Assembly (NCBI RefSeq): GCF_026341515.1
Contig: NZ_JAPEOK010000001.1
Coordinates: 8,680,001 to 8,744,000 of the forward strand
Direction of reading: 5' to 3'
DNA: 64,000 nucleotides
Origin: Streptomyces sp. NBC_00878
GTDB taxonomy: Bacteria; Actinomycetota; Actinomycetes; Streptomycetales; Streptomycetaceae
This document shows, piece after piece, positions 39,574 through 48,316 of the stretch. Position 1 is the first letter of the stretch. Each line of letters starts with the position of its first letter. Made by a program: the position numbers and the translations under genes. The notes beneath the pieces were generated by a model. The model searched no databases and was not told the DNA's origin. It worked only from the letters and a program-made list of their open reading frames with translations.

Positions 39574-42500
39574 TCACGCCATCGTCAAGAACCTCTGCAC
39601 CAGTGAAGCCAGCAGCACCGCCAGCAACGGCAGTGAGAACCAGAAGCTGTTCTGTAGCCACTGGAGTTGGCGGATGCTCGGGCGTACTGCTACCCGTACC
39701 ACTTCGCGGGTCGTCAGCAGGACGATCAGGGCGATCGCCGCCAGGCCGCCGACGACCGACCACGGCGTCCAGGTCACCTGGGGGCCGATAGGACCGGGGT
39801 CCGCCTTCGCGACCTGGCCTTCCGGCTGTTTGCGCAGGGTGTAGATCGTGACGTCGTCGTTGGCGAAGGTTTTGCGGAGCTCCTGGCGGGCGTCGAGGTT
39901 GTGGACGAGCCGGGTGTCCCACGTCTTGGAGTAGCCCACGTCCAGCTGGAGATAGGTCACCTGGCTGCGGTTGACCATGAGGAACGAGTTCGGACCCGCG
40001 TCCTTGAGGGACTTGACCAGTCCCGACACGAGGACCGGATCGGGCGGCGCCTGCGTCGGCAGGTACTCCACCTTCTCCATGTCCCGGGCGCCCCAAGGCA
40101 TCGCGGGCGTCACGTTGTTGACCGTGTCGTCGCTGAGCCACAGCAGCCGTACCGTCGGCTTGTCGTGTGCGTACACGTACTCCATGCCGGCGACCTCGCC
40201 CGGCCGGATCCGCTCGAACGGCTCGTTGCCCCAGCGGGCCACCAGGAAGCCGCCCATCAGGACGAGGCCCGCCATCAGGGCGGCGAGCGGGGCGAGGCTC
40301 ACCCGGTCCTTGTCCCGTTCCTTCGGGGTGACGCCGGTGCGCGGGAAGAGAGCGAGTGCGGCGAGCAGGGCCGCCCCCGGCAGGGCGAACATGAAGACGC
40401 GCAGCGCCATTTCGCCGCCGTACGACTGCATGCCGAAGCCCAGGAACGGGACGAAGGTGAGGACCAGCAGCGACCGTTCGCGGTACTTGTGGTCACGCCG
40501 TCGCCACCAGCCCCAGCAGGCCAGCGCCATCACACTGCCGGCCAGCGCCACGCGCGCGTACAGGACGAGTTTGTGGCTCGAACTGCCTTCCCCGATACGG
40601 CCGGAGACCGACGACGACACATTGCTGCCCACCCCGCCGACGCCGCCGAACAGCTCGTCGAAGTGCCCCGACCAGTACGGCTCGGCGAGGAAGCCGATCC
40701 ACACGGAGACCATGACCGCGAACAGGATGGGCAGGCCGCGCAGTTCGGAGCGGCCCACCAGCACGAGGACCGCGAGGACGCCCAGCATCACGAACGGCGT
40801 CAGCTGGTGGGCCGGGACCGTCGCCATGAACAGGCCGATCAACACCGCGAGCAGTACGGCCCGTTGGCGCCGGTCGGTGGGCTCGACCTCCAGCTCGCCG
40901 GGCCGCGCCTTCGTCCACAGCACCCGCGGCGCCCGGAACCACACGAGCAGGATCGCCACGAAGACGAGATAGAGGAGGTACGTGAAGCCTTGAGGGGAGA
41001 AGTAGTCCTGGCCCACCCAGCCGCTGAGCACGAAGATCCAGATGCCGGTCCACTTGGCCCGCCAGCTCGCGCGCATATGGCGTACGAGCAGGAACAGCGG
41101 TGCCAGATAGAGGAGTTGGATGGTCATCGGCCACCAGCGGATGACCTCGCTGAGGTCGCTGACCCCGCACGCCTTCGCGACGAACGCGGCCCCCGCGAAG
41201 AAGCCCGGCCAGCTCCAGCGCGCGTCCAGGTCGGGCACGGCGGACCCGGTCCGGTCGATGTAGTCGATGAACCCGAGGTGCTGCCAGGCCGTCGCGAACC
41301 GCGGCTCGGTCTCGATCACCGCGGGCAGCGCGTGCAGCGACACCACGGTGGCCAGCAGCGTGACGAGCAGCAGGGCCCGGTGCTCGCGGCCCAGCCAGAG
41401 CAGCGAGGCGAACACCGTGGCCAGCAGACCGGCGCCGACCAGCGTCGGCGTCGGCAGCACGGAGATCAGGCCGAGCCCGCCCATATCGTCGAGATCGCGC
41501 TCGCCGAGTCCGGCCGCGGGCACCCAGTACAGGACCAGCGCGGCCGTCAGCAGACAGCCGAGCACCACCCCGAGCCGGGTCGGCCGCAGCTGCTCCCACC
41601 AGGACAGCGGCGGCACGGACGGACCGGACTGCCCACCCGTCTCATGCCCACCCGCCTCAAGCGCGAGCTGCGAAGACCCCCTCCCGCGTACGGACCCCGA
41701 CGCGCCGGCCGCGCTCCGTTCGCGTGCGCCCTCCGGCTCGTCGCCGGCCGCCGCCATCCCCTCCGGCGGCTCGAAGGGTGCGTCGACCTCGACCTCGGAC
41801 GGGCCGAGGGAGGTCTCGGAGCCCGGCTCCCGTTCCTCGACGGGCAGGCCCACCTCCACGCGGGAGGAGGGGAGTTGGAGGGGCGCCTTGAGCGCCCAGG
41901 TCGGCCGGTGGTCAGGACGCGGCTCGCTGCGATGCTCCGGCCGTTCGACCTTTGGCGTCCCGACGGGCGGTGTCCCCGGACCGGGCCGCACGTCCGGCCG
42001 CCGCTCCAGGTGGTCGAAGTCGAGCTGCACCCCGAGCGCCAGCGTCTCCGTGTCGAGCCGCTGCGCCCAGGCCGGGCCGCGCCCCTTCTTCGGCGTGTCC
42101 TGCCGCGACGCGGGCACCTCGGGGGCGCCCAGGTCCGCCAGGTCCCCATCGGGCGCCGCGCGCTCGGGCACGGCGTCGGCCGGCGCGGCCTTGACGATCC
42201 GGTACAGCTTCGGCGCGGCGAGTGCCACGATCACCGCGAGGCTGGAGATCTCCGCCACGCCCGCGCCGGTCAGGCCCATGCGGGGGAGCAGGATCACCGT
42301 CAGCCCGAGCACCAGCAGGCACAACAGGCCCTGCAGCCAGGCGAGTCCAGAGGTGCGGCTCTGCGCGCGCAGCACCGCGAAGTAGGTCTCCATGACGACC
42401 CGCAGCACCGCGCCGACCGCGAACCAGCGCAGCAGCGGCGTCGCCGCGTCCGCGTACCCCTGGCCGAACACGCCGAGGATCCAGGGCGCCCCGAAGAACA

Positions 42501-43518
42501 GCACACCGGCCACCGGCAGCATGATCCGCGCCATCCGGCGCAGCGCGGCCCGGGTGTTCGCCGCGAGCCGCGCCGGATCGTGCGAGCCCTCGACGGTCAG
42601 TGAGGCGCCCATGTTGATGGCGAGCAGGTTGACCGTGCCGCCTATGGTCGTGGTGATGTAGAAGTACGCGTTGTCGACGTTGCTGACCTGCGCGGCGACG
42701 ATCACCGGGACGAGATACACCACGGCGAGCGAGAACAGCGAGCCGGTGTAGTCGCCCGCGAGGAACCGCCCGATCTCCCTGGTGGTGGGGGGTTCGGCGT
42801 GCTCCGCGGTCGCCTTCACATGCCGCGGCACCAGGCGGCGGAACACCAGCCAGCCCAGCGGCAGCACGGACACCGCGATGGCCGCGACCCACGACACGAA
42901 GACACCCATGGTCGGGATCGCCGCCGCGAACGCCACCAGCAGCACCAGCTTCACCGCCGAGAACACGGTGTTGCCGACCGGCACCCACAGCGCGCTGCGC
43001 AGCCCGGTCAGCACCCCGTCCTGGAGCGTCAGCACCGACCAGGCGACGACGGCCAGCACGAAACCGACGGCGATCAGCGGGCCGTGCAGGAAGCGGTACG
43101 AGGAACCCCAGAGGTTCAGGGTGAGCAGGAAGAGGCCCGCGGCCAGCGCCACGACCACCGAACTGCCCGCGTACGTACGGAAGATCAGCCGTCCGGTGCC
43201 TCGCCCCGCGACCGGGATGAAGCGGGCGAGCGCGCCCGTCAGCGTCACCGCGGTGAGCCCCGCGAGGAGCTTCATCGCGGCGATCGCGGCGGAGCCCTGG
43301 CCGACCGCCGACTCGGAGTAGTACCGGGCGGCGGCCAGCCAGAAGCCCAGCCCCAGCACGGCGGAGATCCCGGTGTTCAGCATCAGGGCGTAGGCGTTCC
43401 GGAACAGCGGGCTGCCTCCGGACGACCGGCCGAGGCCGGGCAGGCGAAGGCGGCGCCCGGACCGTTCGGGTGCCTCGGGCGTGGGAGTGTCGGCCTGGGC
43501 CGTGGTCGTGTCAGACAC
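39574..43518 (-). CDS. Flippase-GT-C-like fusion protein of polysaccharide assembly
   Basis: This 1314-residue membrane protein is larger than usual. Residues 35-450 form a Wzx/MATE-like polysaccharide flippase (LFRNAYALMLNTGISAVLGL, FIPVAGRGTGRLIFRTYAG, FFGAPWILGVFGQGYADAAT). A charged Pro/Glu-rich linker (about 455-640) follows. Residues 645-1314 have about ten or more further helices with GT-C features (WQHLGFIDYIDRTGSAVPDL, WSWPGFF, GQDYFSPQGFTYLLYLVFVA) and an extracellular region before the last helices. The fusion could couple lipid-linked oligosaccharide export to polymerisation or transfer. It is the last gene of a four-gene operon, overlapping the deacetylase gene by 8 bp. Confidence 0.8.
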   Translation of the reverse strand: MSDTTTAQADTPTPEAPERSGRRLRLPGLGRSSGGSPLFRNAYALMLNTGISAVLGLGFWLAAARYYSESAVGQGSAAIAAMKLLAGLTAVTLTGALARFIPVAGRGTGRLIFRTYAGSSVVVALAAGLFLLTLNLWGSSYRFLHGPLIAVGFVLAVVAWSVLTLQDGVLTGLRSALWVPVGNTVFSAVKLVLLVAFAAAIPTMGVFVSWVAAIAVSVLPLGWLVFRRLVPRHVKATAEHAEPPTTREIGRFLAGDYTGSLFSLAVVYLVPVIVAAQVSNVDNAYFYITTTIGGTVNLLAINMGASLTVEGSHDPARLAANTRAALRRMARIMLPVAGVLFFGAPWILGVFGQGYADAATPLLRWFAVGAVLRVVMETYFAVLRAQSRTSGLAWLQGLLCLLVLGLTVILLPRMGLTGAGVAEISSLAVIVALAAPKLYRIVKAAPADAVPERAAPDGDLADLGAPEVPASRQDTPKKGRGPAWAQRLDTETLALGVQLDFDHLERRPDVRPGPGTPPVGTPKVERPEHRSEPRPDHRPTWALKAPLQLPSSRVEVGLPVEEREPGSETSLGPSEVEVDAPFEPPEGMAAAGDEPEGARERSAAGASGSVRGRGSSQLALEAGGHETGGQSGPSVPPLSWWEQLRPTRLGVVLGCLLTAALVLYWVPAAGLGERDLDDMGGLGLISVLPTPTLVGAGLLATVFASLLWLGREHRALLLVTLLATVVSLHALPAVIETEPRFATAWQHLGFIDYIDRTGSAVPDLDARWSWPGFFAGAAFVAKACGVSDLSEVIRWWPMTIQLLYLAPLFLLVRHMRASWRAKWTGIWIFVLSGWVGQDYFSPQGFTYLLYLVFVAILLVWFRAPRVLWTKARPGELEVEPTDRRQRAVLLAVLIGLFMATVPAHQLTPFVMLGVLAVLVLVGRSELRGLPILFAVMVSVWIGFLAEPYWSGHFDELFGGVGGVGSNVSSSVSGRIGEGSSSHKLVLYARVALAGSVMALACWGWWRRRDHKYRERSLLVLTFVPFLGFGMQSYGGEMALRVFMFALPGAALLAALALFPRTGVTPKERDKDRVSLAPLAALMAGLVLMGGFLVARWGNEPFERIRPGEVAGMEYVYAHDKPTVRLLWLSDDTVNNVTPAMPWGARDMEKVEYLPTQAPPDPVLVSGLVKSLKDAGPNSFLMVNRSQVTYLQLDVGYSKTWDTRLVHNLDARQELRKTFANDDVTIYTLRKQPEGQVAKADPGPIGPQVTWTPWSVVGGLAAIALIVLLTTREVVRVAVRPSIRQLQWLQNSFWFSLPLLAVLLASLVQRFLTMA

Positions 43519-44329
43519 GGGAACGGATGGCCTTCCGGCGAACCTGTCGTGCTCTGCGGACCAGCGCGTACCCCTTGGTGAGGGCGCGGTCCCTGGCGAA
43601 GGTACGGGCGATCGCGCGTCCCTCCACGAGCCGCCCGAACTCCTCGATACCGGTGCTGCGGCGCACGGTGACCCGCCGCAGCGCGTACGGCCCCTGGCGG
43701 CGCCGGGCGAGGCTGTTGCCGACGGCGAGTGCCTGGGCGAACCCGGCCTCGCGCACGATCCGGCGCACCCGGCCGCTGGAGTAGCCGTACGGGTACGCGA
43801 ACGACGCGGGGCGGGTGCCCAGTTCGTCGGCGACGATCTCCCGGCAGCGCAGCAGCTCGAACCAGAGCGAATCGTCGGTCAGCTGGTCCAGCTGCGGATG
43901 CGTGTGGCTGTGGCCGCCGATCTCGACGTCCGCGCCCGCGAGTTCGCGCACCTGGTCCCAGTCGAGCATCTCGTCGAGGGCGCACCCGGTGTCGTACGCG
44001 CCGCGCAGCCAGCCGGTCGACACGAACAGCGTGGACGCGAAGCCGTGTTCGGCGAGCACGGGCAGCGCGTGCCGGTGCACGCCCTCGTAGCCGTCGTCGA
44101 ACGTGATCAGCACGGGACGCTTGGGCAGCGGCTTCGACGCACGCCAACACTCCGCGAGCGCGGCGGTGTTGAGCGGCGTGAACCCCAGGTCGCCGAGGAG
44201 CGCCAGCTGTTCGGTGAACGCCTCGGGCGCCACGGACAGCTCCCGGGTCGCGTCGTTCGGCGCGGTCGCGACGGCGTGGTACATCAGAATCGGCACGCGC
44301 GCATCGCACGGATCACGCGGGTCACTCAT
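43511..44329 (-). CDS. Polysaccharide deacetylase (CE4)
   Basis: This 272-residue protein has a NodB-type domain: motif 1 VLITFDDGYEG (catalytic Asp and metal Asp), motif 2 VEIGGHSHTHPQLDQL (metal His residues), motif 3 RPASFAYPYGYSS, and PILMYHAV near the start. No signal peptide is apparent, so it may act on a cytoplasmic lipid-linked precursor or be exported unusually. Its ATG overlaps the stop of the upstream GT2 (ATGA), and its end overlaps the flippase start, giving tight coupling within the operon. Probable role: N-deacetylation of a sugar in the surface polymer. Confidence 0.88.
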   Translation of the reverse strand: MSDPRDPCDARVPILMYHAVATAPNDATRELSVAPEAFTEQLALLGDLGFTPLNTAALAECWRASKPLPKRPVLITFDDGYEGVHRHALPVLAEHGFASTLFVSTGWLRGAYDTGCALDEMLDWDQVRELAGADVEIGGHSHTHPQLDQLTDDSLWFELLRCREIVADELGTRPASFAYPYGYSSGRVRRIVREAGFAQALAVGNSLARRRQGPYALRRVTVRRSTGIEEFGRLVEGRAIARTFARDRALTKGYALVRRARQVRRKAIRSRV

Positions 44330-45321
44330 TGTTTCGCCCCCTCGATCTGGGCGACCGAGACCACCGAGAAATCAGCCCCACCCCTGCGTGCCCGGACGCT
44401 GCCGAGAACGTACCCGCCCGCCGCCGTCACCACTCCGGTGACGATGGCGGCCGCCCGGCCCGCGCCGCCGGGGCGGGCGAGCAGGGCGTCACGCAGCCCG
44501 CGCGCGACCCCGGCGGGCAGCACGCGCGTGGTGTAGCGGCGCTCGGACTCAAGCCCCTTGTCGGCGCCCACACTCCGCGCGACCAGCGCCTTCGACAGAC
44601 CCTCGGCATACGTGCGCGTACGGAAGTACGCGAAGTGCTCGCGTGCCTCGGGCACCCGGTGGTGGATCACCGCGCGGTCGTCGATCAGCAGGACCGCGTC
44701 CGGCCGGGCGTGGGTGAGGCGGATGCACAGCTCCGTCTCCTCGCAGCCCAGCGGACGCTTGTCGCCGTCGCGCCCGATACCGGTCGCGAAGCCGCCCGCC
44801 GCGTCGAAGGCACTGCGCCGGAACGACGCGTTGCCGCCGAGCACATTGCGCACCTGGACCCGGCCGGGCGGCAGCCCCTTGTACGTGCAGCCCACGACCC
44901 AGTCGAACTCCTCGGGAAACCAGGCCGGCCGACGGCCCGACGCCCAGATCGGCATCGTACGGCCGCCGACGGCCATGACCAGCGGATCCTCGTACCCCTC
45001 GGCGAAGTGGCGCAGCCAGTCGCGCTCGGCCACCGCGTCGTCGTCGAGGAAGGCGATGACGTCGCCGTACGAGGCGGCGATGCCGGTGTTGCGGCCCGCG
45101 GAGAGGCCGCGGGGGCCCGCGTTGGCGAGCACCCGCACCCCTTCGGTCTCCTTGTACTCCTTCGAAAGCCGGTCCAGGAGCGCCTGGTTGTGGTCCACCA
45201 CCAGGAGCGTCTCCAGGGCCGGCCGGGACTGCGCCCGCACCGAGGCGACCGCCGCGAGGATGTCCTCCCAGCGGTCCTCGGTGTAGACGCAGACCACCAC
45301 GGAGATGTCCAGGGTTCTCAA
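44326..45321 (-). CDS. Family 2 glycosyltransferase
   Basis: This 331-residue protein starts at TTG (45319-45321), whose last bases overlap the preceding stop (TTGA), with GGGAGAGG upstream. The GT-A fold is plain: LDISVVVCVYTEDRWEDILA, GLSAGRNTGIAASYGDVIAF, the DxD-like LDDDAVAE, and GGNASFRRSAFDAAGGF. The C-terminal 60 residues carry a hydrophobic helix pair (AAAIVTGVVTAAGGYVLGSV). It probably adds one sugar to the lipid-linked unit of the surface polysaccharide. A longer frame reaching 45903 is an artefact of the overlapping upstream gene. Confidence 0.85.
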   Translation of the reverse strand: MRTLDISVVVCVYTEDRWEDILAAVASVRAQSRPALETLLVVDHNQALLDRLSKEYKETEGVRVLANAGPRGLSAGRNTGIAASYGDVIAFLDDDAVAERDWLRHFAEGYEDPLVMAVGGRTMPIWASGRRPAWFPEEFDWVVGCTYKGLPPGRVQVRNVLGGNASFRRSAFDAAGGFATGIGRDGDKRPLGCEETELCIRLTHARPDAVLLIDDRAVIHHRVPEAREHFAYFRTRTYAEGLSKALVARSVGADKGLESERRYTTRVLPAGVARGLRDALLARPGGAGRAAAIVTGVVTAAGGYVLGSVRARRGGADFSVVSVAQIEGAKQ

Positions 45322-46136
45322 GACACCTCTCCCGGCCTGGAGTTGAGTGCCGCGGCGTGCGGACGGCGGCGCAGCGAGCGCCGGTTGGAGCGTTCCTTGA
45401 GGATCACCTTGAGCACCCGCAGCCCGTCCCGTACGGCCCGCAGATTGCTCGTGCCGTGGATCCGGAGGTACTCGTGGCTCGGTATCTCCTGGACCTTGAG
45501 CCCCGCCTTGACCACCCGGATGTTCATCAGGGTCTCCACCTCGAAACCGGTGCAGTCGAGGTCGATCTTGTCCAGGCAGTGCCGCCAGAAGGCGTTGTAG
45601 CCGTAGCAGAGGTCGGTGTAGCGGGCGCCGAACTTGCGGTTGACGGCGGTGCACAGCGCCCAGTTGCCGAGTTTGCGGATCGGCGTCATGTCGTCCGTGC
45701 CGCCGCCGTTGGCGAACCGCGACCCCTTCGCGAAGTCCGCCCCGGAGACCAGCGCGGAGACATAGCTGACGATCTCCTCGCCGTCGGCCGAGCCGTCCGC
45801 GTCGACCATGACGATGATGTCGCCGGTGGAGGCCGCGAACCCGGTGATCAGGGCGTCTCCCTTGCCCTTGCCGACCTGCTTGACGACCTTGACGTCGGGC
45901 CACAGTTCGCGGGCGACCTCGACGGTGTTGTCGGTGGAATTGCCGTCGACGAGAACCACTTCGTGGATCCAGTCCGGCAGTGTCTTGAAGACGTACGGAA
46001 GATTCTCCGCCTCATTCATGGCGGGAATCACGACGCTCACCGGAGGCGCTATGGCCAGGTGAGTCGATATGGGCCGGTACTTGCCGGCTGTGAGCGGATC
46101 TTGGTCCGACACCGCCGGGCGCAGAAAAGAACTCAT
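45318..46136 (-). CDS. Family 2 glycosyltransferase, dolichol-phosphate mannosyltransferase type
   Basis: This 272-residue protein begins at ATG 46136 (MSSFLRPAVSDQDPLTAG); the longer open frame upstream lacks family similarity. GT-A motifs are VSVVIPAMNEAENLPYVFKT, VVLVDGNSTDNTVEVA, GKGDALITGFAASTGDIIV and MVDADGS (DxD). It probably transfers a sugar from a nucleotide donor to polyprenyl phosphate. It is the first gene of the four-gene polysaccharide operon; a 366-bp intergenic region upstream should contain its promoter. Confidence 0.88.
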   Translation of the reverse strand: MSSFLRPAVSDQDPLTAGKYRPISTHLAIAPPVSVVIPAMNEAENLPYVFKTLPDWIHEVVLVDGNSTDNTVEVARELWPDVKVVKQVGKGKGDALITGFAASTGDIIVMVDADGSADGEEIVSYVSALVSGADFAKGSRFANGGGTDDMTPIRKLGNWALCTAVNRKFGARYTDLCYGYNAFWRHCLDKIDLDCTGFEVETLMNIRVVKAGLKVQEIPSHEYLRIHGTSNLRAVRDGLRVLKVILKERSNRRSLRRRPHAAALNSRPGEVS

Positions 46137-46502
46137 GAGTCTGATCCCTCTCGTCCGGTGGACCGCCCGCCCCTGGGCGGTCCGGCATTTTGTCCGGTTC
46201 GAAAGGGGGGTTTTGTCACTTACGGCATGCCGAAATCGATCTCCGTGCAAGCCGGGTGAGCTGGCAAAGCTGGCCGACTGGCTGGGTCGGTCGCGCGGCG
46301 GCACTCGGCACAGAAACGGTCACCGAGTACGGCACCCCCCTACCGCGCCCCGCGCCGGGCCCTCGTCGCGATCCTGAGCCCTCCCCTGAATCGCATGTGC
46401 ATGATGGTCCGATGCGGGTGGATGTACGACGGTATTGATGATTGAGACGATATGGCAAGACCTGGAACGTGGCCTCACGTTTTTTATTGGTTTGGACGTT
46501 AC
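46137..46502. other. 366-bp intergenic region without a convincing gene
   Basis: Upstream of the glycosyltransferase operon and downstream of the CelD-like gene, both on the minus strand. It is less GC-rich than its surroundings (46420-46500). A plus-strand frame at 46190-46438 has poor codon bias. The only clear structure is the hairpin plus T-run at 46466-46485. Confidence 0.5.
46466..46485 (+). terminator. Plus-strand intrinsic terminator with T-run
   Basis: AACGTG (46466-46471), loop GCCT, CACGTT (46476-46481), then four more T. On the plus strand this is a classical intrinsic terminator, unusual for Streptomyces, yet no plus-strand gene lies upstream. It may end an unannotated plus-strand RNA. 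Confidence 0.5.
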
Positions 46503-47597
46503 CTAACGGCCCGAGCGGATTTTTCCCATCCGTTTGAGCGCTTTGTCGGCCGGCTCGAACAACTCCGGCCGCGCCAGCACCGCGTTGCGCAGCGCCCGGA
46601 CCGGGGCGCGCCGCGCCCGGTGCCCGAGCGCCACGGGATGGCGGCGCGTCACCAACCCCTCGGACACGGCGAGTTCGCGTGTCTTCAGGGAGTCCTTGTA
46701 TTCCTTCTGCCCCCGGCCGAGATCCAGATAGGCGATGCCGTCGGCGGCTGCCGCCTCGGCCATCCGCAAATGCAGGACAAGGCCCGGGGAGTACTTGGAG
46801 AACGCCGGGTCGTACGCGGGAAACCAGCACGCCAGAACGCGCTCGGAGCGCAGCCCGAAGTGCGCGGCGATCGGTTTTTCGCCCGCATAGAGCACCGACA
46901 GGATTCCGGCGAACGGCTCGGCACGGGTGTGGAAGAGCTGGTGGGTCAGCCGGGTGATCCAGGCCTGCGCGAAGCGGTCGCTGCGCCCGGTCCTGCGGTA
47001 CTGCGCCGACTTCCACTCCATCAGCGTGAGCAGCGCCTCGGGAGCGCGCTCGTCGTGCACGTAGCGCACCTCGCCGTGGTCGCGGCCGAGCTTGCGGTCC
47101 TTGGCCAGTGTGGTCCGGGTGAACTTCGGTGACCGGTCCCGCAGTTGAGCCAGATACGTCTCGTACCCCCGGTCGACGTCCATGACCGGGGAGGGGAAGG
47201 TGCCGGAGGCCTCGGCCTCGAACGGCGCCTGGCCTTCCACCAGGTGGTCGAACTCCCACACCGCCAGCCCGCAGGCCCGCAGTAATTCCTGTGCGTCCCA
47301 GGTGAAGCCGGGCCCGTGGACGAGGCCCTGGCAGTCGGAGACGCCGAGGCCGACGGCCCGGCCGACGCCGGTGGTGGTTCTCTGGAACGGGAAGAAGGCC
47401 ACGGGTTCGCCGCCCTCCCGGATGACGGCTATCCGTACGCCGCGCCGGCAGCGTCCGACGGCGAGCGCGAACTCCGGTGACAGGAACGGGTTGGCGAGTT
47501 CCGGCGAGCCGTGCAGATGTGCCTTCGACTGAAGAGCCGACCACGCCGCCCGGTCGGCGGCGGTCAGTTCGCCCGGTCGGTACACGCTGATGTTCAC
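46503..47597 (-). CDS. CelD/BcsL-like GNAT acetyltransferase
   Basis: This 364-residue protein is of the PF13480 type (cellulose-biosynthesis CelD, FemAB-like double GNAT). It shows NPFLSPEFALAVGRCRRGVR, VAFFPFQ, MEWKSAQYRRTGRSDRFAQA, AAHFGLRSERVLACWFPAYD and YLDLGRGQKEYKDSLKTREL. Members modify exopolysaccharide or cell-wall precursors. GTG at 47597 starts it, one base after the previous stop (47599), so it is translationally linked to the small membrane protein. Association with the polysaccharide operon downstream is likely but they are separated by 366 bp. Confidence 0.82.
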   Translation of the reverse strand: MNISVYRPGELTAADRAAWSALQSKAHLHGSPELANPFLSPEFALAVGRCRRGVRIAVIREGGEPVAFFPFQRTTTGVGRAVGLGVSDCQGLVHGPGFTWDAQELLRACGLAVWEFDHLVEGQAPFEAEASGTFPSPVMDVDRGYETYLAQLRDRSPKFTRTTLAKDRKLGRDHGEVRYVHDERAPEALLTLMEWKSAQYRRTGRSDRFAQAWITRLTHQLFHTRAEPFAGILSVLYAGEKPIAAHFGLRSERVLACWFPAYDPAFSKYSPGLVLHLRMAEAAAADGIAYLDLGRGQKEYKDSLKTRELAVSEGLVTRRHPVALGHRARRAPVRALRNAVLARPELFEPADKALKRMGKIRSGR

Positions 47598-47598
47598 G

Positions 47599-48039
47599 TC
47601 AGGAAGCCCGTCTTCTCGCCTTACGGCCGCGAAGCCGCCGTACCAGGACCAGCAGGAGAATGAGGGAGCTGAGCGCGGCCACGGCCGCGATTCCGCCACG
47701 GACCGACCACCTGTGCACCGCGAGCATGCCTTGGGCGACCAGGAGGTTGAGAGCTACTGCCGCTGACAGAGACGCCACGGTGCGGCCGAACGGTTCCATG
47801 CCCCGCAGGGCGATTCCGACCGCGGTTCCCGGAGCGGCCAGCAGGAAGAAGAGCGCGAACGGAGCGCGCAGCGGCGAGTCCACGTCGGTCAGGGCCAGCA
47901 CGGCGCCGACGCCCGCGATCGTCGCGGCGACGCCGGCGAGCAGGGGGATCAGGTCCCTCCCCGGATCCTGGTCCAACCGCTCGTCACCACCCGATGGAGA
48001 TGGGCCCGATGAAGATGGCTTGATACGTAAGGTCTGCAT
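47599..48039 (-). CDS. Small multi-pass membrane protein
   Basis: This 146-residue protein has a hydrophilic N-terminus (1-30) followed by about four membrane helices: LIPLLAGVAATIAGVGAVLA, APFALFFLLAAPGTAVGIAL, VASLSAAVALNLLVAQGMLA and GIAAVAALSSLILLLVLV. A basic tail (RRLRGRKARRR) follows. No family is recognised. Immediately upstream of, and coupled to, the CelD-like gene, it may be part of the same surface-polymer machinery. ATG at 48039 was chosen because sequence upstream of it lacks coding character. Confidence 0.7.
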   Translation of the reverse strand: MQTLRIKPSSSGPSPSGGDERLDQDPGRDLIPLLAGVAATIAGVGAVLALTDVDSPLRAPFALFFLLAAPGTAVGIALRGMEPFGRTVASLSAAVALNLLVAQGMLAVHRWSVRGGIAAVAALSSLILLLVLVRRLRGRKARRRAS

Positions 48040-48316
48040 TGGCGACTTTGCCCCCCGACGCGCCGGATGCCGGGCTTCAATGTGGCCCAGCCCGGCCCGG
48101 GGCGTCAAGATGCGGAAGCCGCCGTTGTTCGTTCGTGTGCGGGCTGGTGTGGGTCGGCCGCGCCGCATGCGTTTGTCATGGGCATGTCGCCGAACGTGTG
48201 GTGAACGTCCGGCGGAGGTCCCGTTAGGTCCGGAAAAGTCTTGGCATGGACACTTCCAGTCAACACGCGTAGCTGCTACGAAAGTTATGGCAGAGATCCT
48301 GCTATAGGGAGGTTCC

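Noticed and set aside
39667..42603. 978-codon plus-strand open frame across the flippase fusion gene
   Set aside because: Composition is His/Gln/Arg-rich nonsense typical of antisense frames in GC-rich DNA; the minus strand has clear membrane-protein sequence and coupled neighbours.
44326..45903. 525-residue glycosyltransferase start far upstream
   Set aside because: Residues before the TTG at 45321 are a shifted reading of the preceding glycosyltransferase; the TTGA overlap and ribosome site fix the start.
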